64,000 nt of DNA from Olavius algarvensis associated proteobacterium Delta 3 (GCA_903231505.1 CAFBRK010000106.1:45162-109161); one strand, 5' to 3'; counted from the stretch's first letter, positions 8,342 to 18,109 are shown. Notes: generated by a model from the letters alone, not told the origin. Program-made: numbers and translations.

Positions 8342-10267
8342 ATGAAGAGAAATATATATCTGAAAATGAAATCTCTAAAGGAAGCTCGGGAGATCATGTT
8401 CCGTCGGTTTCCGGACACATCATGTCTGCCGTCGGAAACCGTTTCCGTCGAGGACGCCGGCGGACGTGTCCTGGCGGAGCCGGTATTCGCGCGGCTATCT
8501 TCCCCGAACTTCCATTCGGCGGCCATGGACGGCATCGCTGTAAAAGCGGAACACACGTTCGGAACGAGCGAAACACGGCCGACGGAACTGGTTATCGGAG
8601 AAAACGCGTTTTATCTGAACACCGGACATCTCCTGCCGCCGAACACGGATGCGGTAATTATGATCGAGCACGTGACAATACTTGATGAGCGTCGGGTCCG
8701 GATCGAGGCGCCGGCGTTTCCCTGGCAGCATGTGCGGAAAATGGGAGAAGATATTGTCGCCACCGAACTGCTGTTTACCCGGAATCATGTCGTCACGCCC
8801 TATTGCCTCGGAGCCCTCCTGGCCGGAGGCATCACTTCGCTGGTTGTCCGCCGGCGGCCCAAGGTGTTCATCATCCCCACCGGATCGGAATTGATCGATT
8901 GGCAGGATGCCGGCCCGGAAGATCTTTTGCCGGGCCAGGTCATCGAATCCAACTCCTATGTGCTGGGAAATCTCGTCGAGGCATGGGGGGGGCGGTTTAT
9001 TCGCCACGAAAAGGTGATGGATAGTGTCGGGGCACTCAACGCGGCGGTCACGGAGGCCGTTTCATCCGATTATGACCTGGTCCTGATGGTCGGCGGGTCC
9101 TCTGCCGGATCCGAAGATTATTCCAAACGGGTGATCGGGGACTTGGGGGAGATCCTCGTGCACGGCGTGACCATCATGCCCGGCAAACCCGTTCTCGTCG
9201 GGGCGGTTGAGGATAAACCCGTGTTTGGGGTTCCGGGTTATCCGGTTTCTGCAATTGTCGCTTTCGAACAGTTTGTCCGGCCGTTGATGCTCAGAATGCT
9301 TGGAAGGCCTGAAGAGCGGCGGCAAACGGTCACGGTAGAGCCGACACGGAAAATACCTTCCAAGCTCGGTGTCGAAGAATTCGTGCGGGTAAAGCTGGGT
9401 CGCGTCGCAGATCGTATTGCAGCATCGTCTCTGCCCCGAGGCGCCGGAATCATCACCAGCCTGACCGAGGCGGACGGCATTGTCCGGATCCCGGCCAACA
9501 GCGAGGGGCTAACCGAAAATAAACCGGTGACCGCTGAACTGCTCCGCCCTCTGGAGTCGATAAACCACACCATTGTCGCGGTCGGAAGTCATGACAATAC
9601 GCTCGATGTGTTGACCGACCAGCTCAAAGCACGATCCAGACCTGTTGTGCTTTCGTCCAGCCATGTTGGAAGTCTGGGCGGGCTTATGGCGATCAAACGC
9701 GGTGCATGCCACCTGGCCGGTTCCCATTTGCTCGACACCCAGGACGGTTCCTATAACGTGACCTACATCCGACGTTATTTGCCCGACATTGCGGTAAAAC
9801 TGGTCCACCTCGTGATGCGTGAGCAAGGGATGATCGTGGCCCCCGGCAACCCGAAAGGCCTGAGTGGCATCAAGGATCTATCCCGGAAGGATGTCACCTT
9901 CATTAACCGCCAGGGCGGGTCCGGAACCCGTATCCTGCTCGACTACCGGCTTTCCGAACTCGGCATCGACCCCCGGTCCATCCAAGGCTACGACACAGAG
10001 GAGTATACCCATATGGCCGTAGCGGTTGCCGTTCTCGGCGGGACCGCCGACACCGGGCTGGGTATATTCGCGGCGGCAAACGCTTTGAAGCTCGATTTTA
10101 TCCCGGTCGTTACAGAGCAATACGATTTGGTCATCCCGGAGGCGTATTTTGAATCCGACAATATCCAAAGCCTCCTGGAAACGATTCGCTCGTCCGGATT
10201 TCAGCAGCGGGTGGATGCCCTTGGCGGGTACGACACACAGCGGACCGGGGAGGTGCTGCCCCTGTAA
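8342..10267 (+). CDS. MoeA fused to a periplasmic-binding-protein-like (molybdate/tungstate sensing) domain
   Basis: Residues 1-400 repeat the MoeA fold (FHSAAMDGIAVKAEHTFG, LPPNTDAVIMIEHVT, IIPTGSELIDW, GGSSAGSEDYSK, FGVPGYPVSAIVAF). Residues about 410-640 form a type II substrate-binding domain of the kind seen in ModE/TupA-like or LysR-substrate proteins (VAVGSHDNTLDVLTDQL, GSHLLDTQDGSYN, FINRQGGSGTRILLDYRL, GTADTGLGIFAAA). The fusion is known in archaea and deltaproteobacteria and is thought to couple cofactor metalation to oxyanion binding. A GTG lies one codon upstream of the chosen ATG. GAGAG precedes both. Confidence 0.9.
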   Translation: MKRNIYLKMKSLKEAREIMFRRFPDTSCLPSETVSVEDAGGRVLAEPVFARLSSPNFHSAAMDGIAVKAEHTFGTSETRPTELVIGENAFYLNTGHLLPPNTDAVIMIEHVTILDERRVRIEAPAFPWQHVRKMGEDIVATELLFTRNHVVTPYCLGALLAGGITSLVVRRRPKVFIIPTGSELIDWQDAGPEDLLPGQVIESNSYVLGNLVEAWGGRFIRHEKVMDSVGALNAAVTEAVSSDYDLVLMVGGSSAGSEDYSKRVIGDLGEILVHGVTIMPGKPVLVGAVEDKPVFGVPGYPVSAIVAFEQFVRPLMLRMLGRPEERRQTVTVEPTRKIPSKLGVEEFVRVKLGRVADRIAASSLPRGAGIITSLTEADGIVRIPANSEGLTENKPVTAELLRPLESINHTIVAVGSHDNTLDVLTDQLKARSRPVVLSSSHVGSLGGLMAIKRGACHLAGSHLLDTQDGSYNVTYIRRYLPDIAVKLVHLVMREQGMIVAPGNPKGLSGIKDLSRKDVTFINRQGGSGTRILLDYRLSELGIDPRSIQGYDTEEYTHMAVAVAVLGGTADTGLGIFAAANALKLDFIPVVTEQYDLVIPEAYFESDNIQSLLETIRSSGFQQRVDALGGYDTQRTGEVLPL

Positions 10268-10376
10268 ACGGAACTCGATGATTCCCTGAACCCCGTGGTT
10301 GCCATGTAAGGATTCGTCGACGCTGCCCGACATCGTGTCAACACCGACAACGGACCCATGGGAGGGACATGTCCGG

Positions 10377-10811
10377 ATGCCCCGTACAGAGAACGATCCG
10401 CATTACGAAATCATTGACCACACCGCCGACAGCGGTATCCGGGTCTTTGGAAAGGATCCTGAAGAGCTGTTTGCCCGAGCCGGAACAGCGCTTTTCGAGC
10501 AGATCACAGACTCCGGACGGATTGTTGCGCAAACGCAGCACCACGTTACCGTATCGGGAATCGATTGGCCGGATTTAATGGTGAACTGGCTCAGAGAGCT
10601 ACTGTATCTGTGGACCGGAAGAGAGCTTCTGGTTGTTGGAGTGGAAATCGACAAACTGGTGGAATTCTCTCTTGCCGCGACAGTCGGCACGGTAAAGTAC
10701 AATCCGAAGCATCACATGATCCTCAGCGAGATCAAGGCGGTCACATATCATGGAATCGATGTGAGCCATCGGCCATTGGGATGGGAGGCAACGGTTATTT
10801 TTGATATATGA
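10377..10811 (+). CDS. Archease, RtcB-activating protein
   Basis: The roughly 145-residue protein begins YEIIDHTADSGIRVFGKDPEELFARAGTALFE and ends KAVTYHGIDVSHRPLGWEATVIFDI. Both are diagnostic of archease, which promotes guanylylation and turnover of the RNA ligase RtcB. Acidic residues in HTADSG and the terminal D of FDI match the metal-binding set of the family. RtcB is encoded at 29233 in this same window, about 18 kb away, instead of adjacent. I chose the ATG at 10377 (GGAGGG about 11 bases upstream). An in-frame ATG at 10299 would add 26 residues that do not look like the family. Confidence 0.9.
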   Translation: MPRTENDPHYEIIDHTADSGIRVFGKDPEELFARAGTALFEQITDSGRIVAQTQHHVTVSGIDWPDLMVNWLRELLYLWTGRELLVVGVEIDKLVEFSLAATVGTVKYNPKHHMILSEIKAVTYHGIDVSHRPLGWEATVIFDI

Positions 10812-10881
10812 TCGCGACCCGACAATTGTGTTTTACACCAGGATTTCATTTCAATGCAGAGACACAAACCCTGACGCCGGC

Positions 10882-10935
10882 GGAGTGATGGAGTGATGGA
10901 GTGATGGGTAATGTTTTTTCCTTCCAATACGCCAA
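10882..10935. repeat. GGAGTGAT triplet with inverted partner
   Basis: Three perfect tandem GGAGTGAT units occupy 10882-10905. About 17 bp later comes CCAATACGCCAACGCTCCAT, which on the other strand repeats the GGAG-x8-TTGG pattern. The structure mirrors 1323-1406 and lies between archease and the adenylate cyclase. Confidence 0.75.
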
Positions 10936-10996
10936 CGCTCCATTGTAGATTTGGAGACAGCTACCTTTGAGGATACAATCGAGAAAATAAGGTGAT

Positions 10997-12421
10997 GTGG
11001 TGAAAGTCGGTCGCCCAGAGGGTGTTCGCAAGATCCTGCTGAAAGGCATATTCTGGCGTATTCTCATTATCGAGGGCATCCTGCTTGTCTGGTCGCTCCT
11101 GTACAGAATCTTGATGGAGCCGGCCGCCCAGCCGGTGGAGCTCTTCTGGTACGCGGTCCGCATCGTCATTCTGATTGCGATCATTATCGTGTTTATCATG
11201 GTGACCTTCAGGTTGTTCCTCACCCGGAAGGTCATTCTGCCCTTGGAGGCGATCTCCGAATCGAACCGGAAATTCCAGGAAGAAGACACCGCCCGAAACG
11301 GGATCCCCCTGGCGGAGGACACGCCGCAGGAGATTCAGGAAATTGTCGCCACCCGAACACAGATGCTCGATACGATTCTTCGGGTGTCCGAGGAGAGGCT
11401 TCGACTCGTCAACTTCATCAAGGAGACCTTCGGCCGATACATGTCAAAAAAAGTGGTCGATGAAATCCTCGATTCCCCGGACGGCGCCAAAATCGGAGGG
11501 CGCCGGGAGACCGTGACTATCCTTATGTCAGACCTTCGCGGATTCACGAGCCTTTCCGAAACCACCGATCCGGAAATGTTGATGCGGGTGCTGAACCGGT
11601 ATCTGGACCGGATGTCCCGGATCATAAACCACTATGACGGTATCATCGATGAGATCATCGGCGATGCCATTCTGGCGGTGTTCGGCGTACCGGAAAGCCG
11701 ACCCACCGATCCGGAACGGGCCGTGGCCTGTGCCCTGGCCATGCAGAACGCTCTCATGGAACTGAATCGGGACATCGGGGAGGAAGGGTACCCGCCGTTG
11801 GAAATGGGGATCGGCATCAACACCGGCACCGTTCTCGTGGGCAACATCGGATCCGAGATCCGAATGAAATACGGGATCGTTGGAGCGGCGGTCAATACCG
11901 CGGGTCGCATTGAATCGAACACCATCGGCGGGCAGGTGCTCATCGGTGAGTCCACCTTCACCCGTCTCGGTGAAAAACTTACCGCAGAACCCCCTCAGAC
12001 GTTCATGATGAAAGGCATGCGGAAACCTCTGGTGGTTTACGCGGTCACCGGCATCGGCGATCCGTATCGGATCACCCTCGAGACCTCACGGGTGGACCAC
12101 GATGGCGTTCTGTTGACACTGCCGTTTCGTTGCTGGAGGATCGAAGACAAGAAGGTCGCCGACGAGGCTGCCACCGGTGAAACCATTCTCATTAACGACA
12201 CCCTGTTGACGGCCACGGTGGCTCCGCCCCTGGATCCGCACGTGGATGTCAAGATTGCCTTCGACTTCTGTCAGGAAGCCCACTGCTTCGAGGCTATCTA
12301 TGCGAAAGTTCTGTCCATCGGCGAAGCGCGTGATCATGGGGCGGTCCATCAGCTGGGCATCACCAGTATCCGCCCGGAAGATCGTGATATGCTGAAGAAG
12401 TGGATGGATAAGGCGGGGTAG
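10997..12421 (+). CDS. Membrane-anchored class III adenylate/guanylate cyclase
   Basis: Two transmembrane segments (about residues 15-40 and 52-75) are followed by a linker helix. The cyclase homology domain (about 170-350) keeps the metal and purine motifs: TILMSDLRGFTSLSE (first Asp), YDGIIDEIIGDAILAVFG (second Asp), GIGINTGTVLVGNIGS and GIVGAAVNTAGRIES. It probably makes cAMP. About 110 residues after the catalytic domain (from VYAVTGIGDPYRITLETS) resemble a PilZ-like or beta-rich extension that I cannot name with confidence. GTG start after AAGGTGAT. It runs convergently into the dpp operon, whose own first gene is also a cyclase. Confidence 0.88.
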   Translation: MVKVGRPEGVRKILLKGIFWRILIIEGILLVWSLLYRILMEPAAQPVELFWYAVRIVILIAIIIVFIMVTFRLFLTRKVILPLEAISESNRKFQEEDTARNGIPLAEDTPQEIQEIVATRTQMLDTILRVSEERLRLVNFIKETFGRYMSKKVVDEILDSPDGAKIGGRRETVTILMSDLRGFTSLSETTDPEMLMRVLNRYLDRMSRIINHYDGIIDEIIGDAILAVFGVPESRPTDPERAVACALAMQNALMELNRDIGEEGYPPLEMGIGINTGTVLVGNIGSEIRMKYGIVGAAVNTAGRIESNTIGGQVLIGESTFTRLGEKLTAEPPQTFMMKGMRKPLVVYAVTGIGDPYRITLETSRVDHDGVLLTLPFRCWRIEDKKVADEAATGETILINDTLLTATVAPPLDPHVDVKIAFDFCQEAHCFEAIYAKVLSIGEARDHGAVHQLGITSIRPEDRDMLKKWMDKAG

Positions 12422-12610
12422 ATGGCTGGACGTTAGGATGATTTGTTGAATTGAGAGCCCCATGTCAGGTTCATCGTCAACGTGCAGACAGGTCTGCCCG
12501 TTTGCCCGTAGCACCGTTAACGAACAGGGCCGCTCCCGGATCATGTCCGGAATGACAAAAATTGATATTGACCAATATCCTCTGCGGACTCTGCGTCTCT
12601 GCGACAAATT
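12422..12610. other. Convergent intergenic gap with short hairpin and CTCTGCG words
   Basis: It lies between the cyclase stop and the dppF stop. GCAGAC-AG-GTCTGC forms a small stem but has no T-run. CCTCTGCGGACTCTGCG (from 12577) is another example of the short repeated-word style seen across the window. No gene is seen. Confidence 0.5.
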
Positions 12611-13414
12611 TTAGGTTTTTCCGAATTTCGGATGGGCCTTGATCAGCGCCCGGGTGTACTCGTGGCGGGGATGTTTAATGACGTCCTCGGCAGACCCGGT
12701 TTCAACAATCTCTCCTTTATATATTACCGCAATGCGATTACAGAGATACCAGGCCGCCGCCAGGCTATGGGTGATAAATAAAAAGGTGACCCCCATCTTT
12801 GATTGGAGGTTTTGGAGAATGGAAAAAATCTGAATGGATATCGAGGCATCCAGCATGGATGTGGGTTCATCGGCAACGACGAATTCGGGCTTGAGAACCA
12901 CGGCTCTGGCAATGGCAACACGCTGGCGCTGTCCGCCGCTAAGCTCGTGGGGGTAACGATAGAAAAAGTCTTCCGGCGGGGACAACCCCACCGATTGCAA
13001 CGCCTTGAACACCGTCTCCTCCTGCTCCGCCCGGTTGCCCTCGGCATGGATGGTCAAGGGTTCCGCGACAGTGTCGAAAATGGAAAAGTAAGGATTCAGG
13101 GACTGGTAAGGATCCTGGAAGATCATCTGTACCTTCCGGCGGTATTCCGCCAGGCGCTTTCCCCGCAACCCGGTAATATCTTTTCCGTCAAGGGTCAGTC
13201 TGCCTGCAGTCGGCGGTTCCAGCTTGACGATCAGTCTTCCGGTGGTTGTCTTCCCGCTACCGCTCTGACCGACCAGACCAAAGATATCTCCTCTGGCGAT
13301 TTCCAGGGAAACCTTGTTTAGCGCCACCACCGTCTGGTCGGCCCCCTTGAGGAGGGTCTTCTTGGATCGATAGGTTTTGGTCACATCTTCCAGTTTTATA
13401 ATCGGGTCAGCCAT
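12611..13414 (-). CDS. Dipeptide/oligopeptide ABC transporter ATPase (DppF/OppF type)
   Basis: The 267-residue ATPase has Walker A GQSGSGKTTTGRL, signature LSGGQRQRVAIARAVV, Walker B FVVADEPTSMLD and His switch FITHSL. The N-terminal region (TYRSKKTLLKGADQTVVALNKVSLEIARG) fits the OppF/DppF partner. It is shorter than many OppF proteins because the C-terminal oligopeptide-binding cysteine region is absent, while its DppD partner has one. It is the last gene of the long minus-strand unit; the 103-bp gap from dppD is the longest in the importer block. Confidence 0.9.
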   Translation of the reverse strand: MADPIIKLEDVTKTYRSKKTLLKGADQTVVALNKVSLEIARGDIFGLVGQSGSGKTTTGRLIVKLEPPTAGRLTLDGKDITGLRGKRLAEYRRKVQMIFQDPYQSLNPYFSIFDTVAEPLTIHAEGNRAEQEETVFKALQSVGLSPPEDFFYRYPHELSGGQRQRVAIARAVVLKPEFVVADEPTSMLDASISIQIFSILQNLQSKMGVTFLFITHSLAAAWYLCNRIAVIYKGEIVETGSAEDVIKHPRHEYTRALIKAHPKFGKT

Positions 13415-13517
13415 CTTTGATGATTCGCGCAGCCATAATTTTTAGTAGTTGTGTTCATCCCATGACATATTCGTCCGATACTTGTCCGCCTCTGGAGGAT
13501 TCGAATTTAGGGTTTTA

Positions 13518-14474
13518 TCATGTAATTTTACAGCACAGCGCCTTGTGGGTCCTGGACACATCGATCCAGTCGGGTATTTCCATCCGGCATGCTGGGCCCG
13601 TCGCCTCGCAGCGGTCGCAGAACCGGCACCCCTTCGGCGGGTTTATAAGGTTCGGGGTTTCCCCGTTGAGCCCTTCCAATTGGGTTTTTTCCGTGCCCAG
13701 GGTGAGATATGACCCGAGAAGGGCTTTGGTATACGGATGGACCGGGGCTTCGAACACCTCTTCCCGTTTACCATATTCTACGATTTGCCCGGCATACATC
13801 ACCGCGATGGTGTGGCATACATCCGCAACCACCGCAATGTCGTGGGATATAAACAGAATGCTGAGAATCAATTCCTTCTGAAGGGTCTTGATTTCGTCCA
13901 GGATCTGGTCCTGTACAATGACGTCCAGGGCGGTCGTCGGTTCATCAGCGATAATCAGGGATGGCCGGCACGATAGCGCCATGGCGATAATGGCGCGCTG
14001 CTTCATCCCACCGCTGTATTGATGAGGGAAATCCCTGATCCGCTCCCGTGGGATATGCACCAGGTCAAAAAGAGCCTCGACCCGTTCCTGTGCGGCCGGT
14101 TTGTCCAGCGCGGGTTCGTGAATCAGGATGGCCTCCACAATCTGATCGCCAACCCGCTGCACCGGGTTCAAGGCGTTCATGGCGGCCTGAAAAATCATGG
14201 CGATATCTTTCCAACGGGTCTTTCTCATCTCTTCCGGAGAGATCTTGAGCAGGTCTCTGCCCTTGTACATAATCTGGTCTGCCATGACGGAAGCGTTTTT
14301 CGGCAGCAGGCCCATGAGCGTCATGCCGATCGTCGTTTTTCCACACCCGGATTCCCCGACGAATCCGAGCGATTTACCTTCTTCGACGGAAAACGATACG
14401 CTATCGACCGCCCTGAGAAATCCTTTCCGGGTCTGGTAGCCGATGCTCAAATTGCGGACATCCAGAAGGGCCAT
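13518..14474 (-). CDS. Dipeptide/oligopeptide ABC transporter ATPase (DppD/OppD type)
   Basis: The 318-residue ATPase has Walker A GESGCGKTTIGMTLMG, signature YSGGMKQRAIIAMAL and Walker B LIIADEPTTALD. The C-terminal oligo_HPY region contains CRFCDRCEATGPACR, cysteines that in some Dpp/Opp ATPases hold an Fe-S cluster. The start is separated from the dppC stop by one base, and AAGGAG lies within the end of dppC, so translation is probably coupled. Confidence 0.92.
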   Translation of the reverse strand: MALLDVRNLSIGYQTRKGFLRAVDSVSFSVEEGKSLGFVGESGCGKTTIGMTLMGLLPKNASVMADQIMYKGRDLLKISPEEMRKTRWKDIAMIFQAAMNALNPVQRVGDQIVEAILIHEPALDKPAAQERVEALFDLVHIPRERIRDFPHQYSGGMKQRAIIAMALSCRPSLIIADEPTTALDVIVQDQILDEIKTLQKELILSILFISHDIAVVADVCHTIAVMYAGQIVEYGKREEVFEAPVHPYTKALLGSYLTLGTEKTQLEGLNGETPNLINPPKGCRFCDRCEATGPACRMEIPDWIDVSRTHKALCCKIT

Positions 14475-14475
14475 A

Positions 14476-15396
14476 TCAGTCGGAAGCTCCTTCCTGTCTG
14501 AGTCTAGGATCCAGAATCTCCTCCATTGCCCGCCCGAGCATGTAAAACGACAGGGTCAGCAGGGAAATGCAGATGCCCGGGGGAAGGAGCCAGTAGGGCG
14601 CCTGGAACATGTGACCGGTCTTCCACACCCACTGGAGCATCATGCCCCAACTGACCGTTCCCGGATCACCGAATCCAAGAAAGGCCAGTGCCGCCTCGAT
14701 AATAATGGCCGATGTCACCCGGAACGTCATATACAGAAGGGCCAGGGGAAGCACATTGGGCGTAATGTGACGGAAAATGATCCGAACGTGTGATGCTCCG
14801 GCCACTTTTGCCGCCTCGATGAACGGACGCTGCTTCAATGACAGGGTTTGGGCCCGAATCACCCGGGAGACGCCCGGCCAGCGAAAAAGGGCGATGATCA
14901 GGACGATCGTCCATATGTGCAGTTGCCCGAAAAGAGACGAAAGAATGAGCACCACAAGAAGGGTCGGCATGACCATGATCATGTCGGCCAGGCGCATGAG
15001 CGCCATGTCCACTGTCTTTCCGGCATAACCGGCGATCATTCCTATGAGGGTACCTAAAAAGATGCTCATAAATGCCGCTGAAATACCCACCATAAAAGCG
15101 ATCCGGGCACCGGCGAGGAGTTGGCTGAAGATATCACGACCGATGAAATCGGTTCCCAGCCAGTGCTTCATGCTGGGTCCGGTGGAATGGGAAATTTCCG
15201 GGTCGACGCCGTGCATGGGCTGGTACATGGGATCTATCAAGGGCGGTATAAAACTGCAGACGGCCATCAAGGCAAATACTATCAGCAGCGTCAGCCCGAT
15301 GCGGCCGATCAGGTTTTCCCGAAACAGACGCCAGGCCCCAACGAATCTGCCCATCATGGCGGACGCTTTCGAAGTTGTTTTATTTTCTGCAGCCAA
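14476..15396 (-). CDS. Dipeptide/oligopeptide ABC transporter permease (DppC type)
   Basis: The 306-residue inner-membrane permease has an OppC_N-like first segment (LIGRIGLTLLIVFALMAVCSFIPPLIDP) and the EAA loop FIEAAKVAGASHVRIIFRHITPNVLPLALL. There are about six transmembrane helices. The start appears to be TTG, nine bases after the dppB stop, since no ATG or GTG gives a better N-terminus. It pairs with the DppB permease. Confidence 0.9.
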   Translation of the reverse strand: MAAENKTTSKASAMMGRFVGAWRLFRENLIGRIGLTLLIVFALMAVCSFIPPLIDPMYQPMHGVDPEISHSTGPSMKHWLGTDFIGRDIFSQLLAGARIAFMVGISAAFMSIFLGTLIGMIAGYAGKTVDMALMRLADMIMVMPTLLVVLILSSLFGQLHIWTIVLIIALFRWPGVSRVIRAQTLSLKQRPFIEAAKVAGASHVRIIFRHITPNVLPLALLYMTFRVTSAIIIEAALAFLGFGDPGTVSWGMMLQWVWKTGHMFQAPYWLLPPGICISLLTLSFYMLGRAMEEILDPRLRQEGASD

Positions 15397-15405
15397 CGGC
15401 GTCCC

Positions 15406-16386
15406 CTATTCGTAACGGATCCTTGGATCCAGATAAGCATACAACACGTCCACGACCAGATTGGCCAGCAGCACCACGGCGGCAATCAATAAAAATGACG
15501 CCTGGGCCAGGGGATAGTCATTGTTGCTCACCGAAAATACGAGCTCGCGCCCGATGCCCGGCCAGGTGAAAACGGTTTCCGTCAGGGCCCCGCCGTTGAT
15601 TGAAAACGCCAGACTGAGCCCGACGCTGGTGACCACGGGCAACGCGGCATTGGGTGCGGCGTGGTGATTTCGAATGGTTTTTTCCTCCAGACCTTTGGCC
15701 CGGGCGGTGAGGATATAATCTTCCTTGAGGGTGTCGAGCATACTGCTGCGCATGATCAACAGGTAGCTGCCGAAATGGATCATGAACAGGGTCCCCAGGG
15801 GCAGTATCATATGATGGACGATATCCCATGCCTTTTCCAGAAATCCGGCTTCCGGGTCGATCCAGACCTCGGCCGATATCATGCCGGTGAGTGGGAACCA
15901 TCCCACCTTGTAAGCGAACAGCCATATCAGGATCAGGGCAAGCCAGGGTAAAAACACCGTGTGGCAGATCAGGGCCCCGATGGTCATCCATGTGTCCGTC
16001 GACTCTCCCTTTCGCCAGGCGGCGATCTTGCCCAGAAAGATCCCGAACAGGGCTGACAGTATAATAGATGTGGTGAACAGGAGCACCGTATTGGGGAGCC
16101 GATTCAGGATAATATCGGCCACCGGCTGGCCATAATGAAACGACACCCCAAAGTTGCCGGTCACAAAGTTCTTCACATAGTAGAGGTACTGGAGTCCGAT
16201 CGGCTGATCCAGGCCCAGTTGCTCGATCAGGTGCTCGGCGTCTTCGGGAGTCATATTGGGATCGACCATCCGGGTGACCGGATCCCCGGGTGCCAGCCGA
16301 AACAACAGAAACAGGACGGTCAGGATCACAAAGAAGATAATGGCGATTTCAATCAGGCGCCGGAATATGTATTTGCGCAATTCCAT
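15406..16386 (-). CDS. Dipeptide/oligopeptide ABC transporter permease (DppB type)
   Basis: The 326-residue permease has the DppB N-terminus (YIFRRLIEIAIIFFVILTVLFLLFRLAPGDP), the long periplasmic loop with YYVKNFVTGNFGVSF, and the EAA-like region SSMLDTLKEDYILTARAKGLEEKTI. It starts one base after the binding-protein stop, so translation is probably coupled. Confidence 0.92.
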   Translation of the reverse strand: MELRKYIFRRLIEIAIIFFVILTVLFLLFRLAPGDPVTRMVDPNMTPEDAEHLIEQLGLDQPIGLQYLYYVKNFVTGNFGVSFHYGQPVADIILNRLPNTVLLFTTSIILSALFGIFLGKIAAWRKGESTDTWMTIGALICHTVFLPWLALILIWLFAYKVGWFPLTGMISAEVWIDPEAGFLEKAWDIVHHMILPLGTLFMIHFGSYLLIMRSSMLDTLKEDYILTARAKGLEEKTIRNHHAAPNAALPVVTSVGLSLAFSINGGALTETVFTWPGIGRELVFSVSNNDYPLAQASFLLIAAVVLLANLVVDVLYAYLDPRIRYE

Positions 16387-16387
16387 G

Positions 16388-18109
16388 TCACGAGTCCCGG
16401 GAAATCGGTTTGAGCTGGGTAAACGACCAGATATTGCCGATCCCCTCCAGCATCTCCACCCAACCGGTGAAACGATCCGTTCGGACGGCCTCGATCAGCA
16501 GGGGATCGTAGATCGGATAATAGGGCACATCACGCAGCACGATCTCCTGCATTTTCCGGACCAATGCCTGACGCTCTTCCCGGTCCATGGCCTGACTCGA
16601 CTCGGTGGCGAGTTTGTCGAATTCCGGGTTTCGGTACCCGCTCATGTTCCACCCGCGGGGTTTGTCGTTGGCGGAGAGAAAAAAGATACGAAGATAATCC
16701 GGATCCGTTGAAAGTTTGCCACACCCGAGAATGAAGGTGTCGAAGTCGTGCCGTCCCTTGACCTGTTGAAGCAGGGAAGAGAATGCCATGGGACGCGAAT
16801 AGGCCGGCATGCCCACGTCCCTCAGCCACTCCTGTATCATCAAACCGCTGATGGCCCGGTGGGGATCATAGTCGGCCGGCGGCGTCAGGATGGTAAAGCG
16901 CTCCATGGGTTGACCGTTCGGCAGCCGGATGCCGCTGGCTGGTATGACCGCCCCGGCATCGTCGATGGGGGGTGCTTCCCAAGAGTATCCGGCCTCCGTT
17001 AAAATGTCATAAGCTTTCCGGATTCGTGATTCCCGGTCCAGTTTGGCGCCGTATTTTTCCACCTCGGGATAATACCAGTACCGGTTGCCGGGGGGGATAA
17101 TCGAGTACATCTCGGTACCGAATCCCTGGAGGATGCGGGAGATGATAAAATTCTTGTCGATGAGGGTGGCGATGGCCCGGCGCAGGTGGGGGTCGTCAGA
17201 TGGTGGTTTCCGTAAATTGAATCCCATGAAATACAGGGCGCTTTTTTCGCTGAAATAGACGTGAATATCGTCCTGATTGCGGAGATCGTCCAGATACCCC
17301 GGTTGGATCCCCCACCAGAACATGTCGATGGTGCCTTTTTTCAAGGCCAGAATGGCCACGTCTGAGGTTCCGAATATTTTTACCACGATATCCGTGATAT
17401 GGGGGCCAAGCTGACGACCCGCGATGGTTTTCCCGGTTCCGAAAAAATAGGGATTTCGAACCATGTGCAAATAGGCCCCTTCACGCCACTGCTTGAGGAC
17501 AAAAGGCCCGGTCCCCACCGGCGATTCGACCTGGTGGTTGAGCAACTCGGCCAGGGGCTTCTCTTTGGTGCGTGCGATCCGGACAATGTCTTCCCATTCT
17601 TTCTGCTGGACGATGGGGATGGTGAGAGAACGTGATCGGAAGATGGCCTTGGGGTTTTTCAGGAAGAACCGAACCGTCCGCTTGTCCGGAGTTTCGATCC
17701 GGGTGACGAATTTCCACCGGGAATAATGGCGGGGAATGCGGAACTCCTTGATCAGCTTGGCGGTGAAGGCCACGTCCGAGGACGTCAGCTCTGCTCCGTC
17801 GGACCATCGTGCCCCGCGGAGACGCACGGTATAGGCTACCGTTTCGGGGTCATACTCGGGGAGGTCGGCGGCCAGCCAGGGAATCAGCTCGAGGGTTTCC
17901 GGATCGTGCTGGTAAAGCGGCTGATAGATCTTGGAAAGGATTTTTCGAGAGTTGGCGTCGCTGGCAAGCCAGATGTTCAGCGTCCGCGGTTCTTCGGACA
18001 AACCGACCCGAAGCATTCCGGCAGGTTCCTTTTGCGAACATCCTGCCAGGGCGACCGCTGCCAGCAGTACTCCGAAAGCGATGATCCGTATGGGGTTGAA
18101 TTTAGTCAT
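16388..18109 (-). CDS. Peptide/nickel-type ABC transporter substrate-binding lipoprotein
   Basis: The 573-residue SBP_bac_5 protein has a lipoprotein signal (MTKFNPIRIIAFGVLLAAVALAGC, lipobox LAGC with the cysteine at residue 23). Family landmarks are LRVGLSEEPRTLNIW, YTVRLRGARWSDGAELTSSDVAFT, VGTGPFVLKQW and AIATLIDKNFI. It would bind peptides or related solutes outside the membrane for the Dpp permease. Its start overlaps the end of the GshB-like gene by eight bases. That coupling suggests ligand and ligase chemistry may be related, for example glutathione-like peptides (inference). Confidence 0.9.
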   Translation of the reverse strand: MTKFNPIRIIAFGVLLAAVALAGCSQKEPAGMLRVGLSEEPRTLNIWLASDANSRKILSKIYQPLYQHDPETLELIPWLAADLPEYDPETVAYTVRLRGARWSDGAELTSSDVAFTAKLIKEFRIPRHYSRWKFVTRIETPDKRTVRFFLKNPKAIFRSRSLTIPIVQQKEWEDIVRIARTKEKPLAELLNHQVESPVGTGPFVLKQWREGAYLHMVRNPYFFGTGKTIAGRQLGPHITDIVVKIFGTSDVAILALKKGTIDMFWWGIQPGYLDDLRNQDDIHVYFSEKSALYFMGFNLRKPPSDDPHLRRAIATLIDKNFIISRILQGFGTEMYSIIPPGNRYWYYPEVEKYGAKLDRESRIRKAYDILTEAGYSWEAPPIDDAGAVIPASGIRLPNGQPMERFTILTPPADYDPHRAISGLMIQEWLRDVGMPAYSRPMAFSSLLQQVKGRHDFDTFILGCGKLSTDPDYLRIFFLSANDKPRGWNMSGYRNPEFDKLATESSQAMDREERQALVRKMQEIVLRDVPYYPIYDPLLIEAVRTDRFTGWVEMLEGIGNIWSFTQLKPISRDS

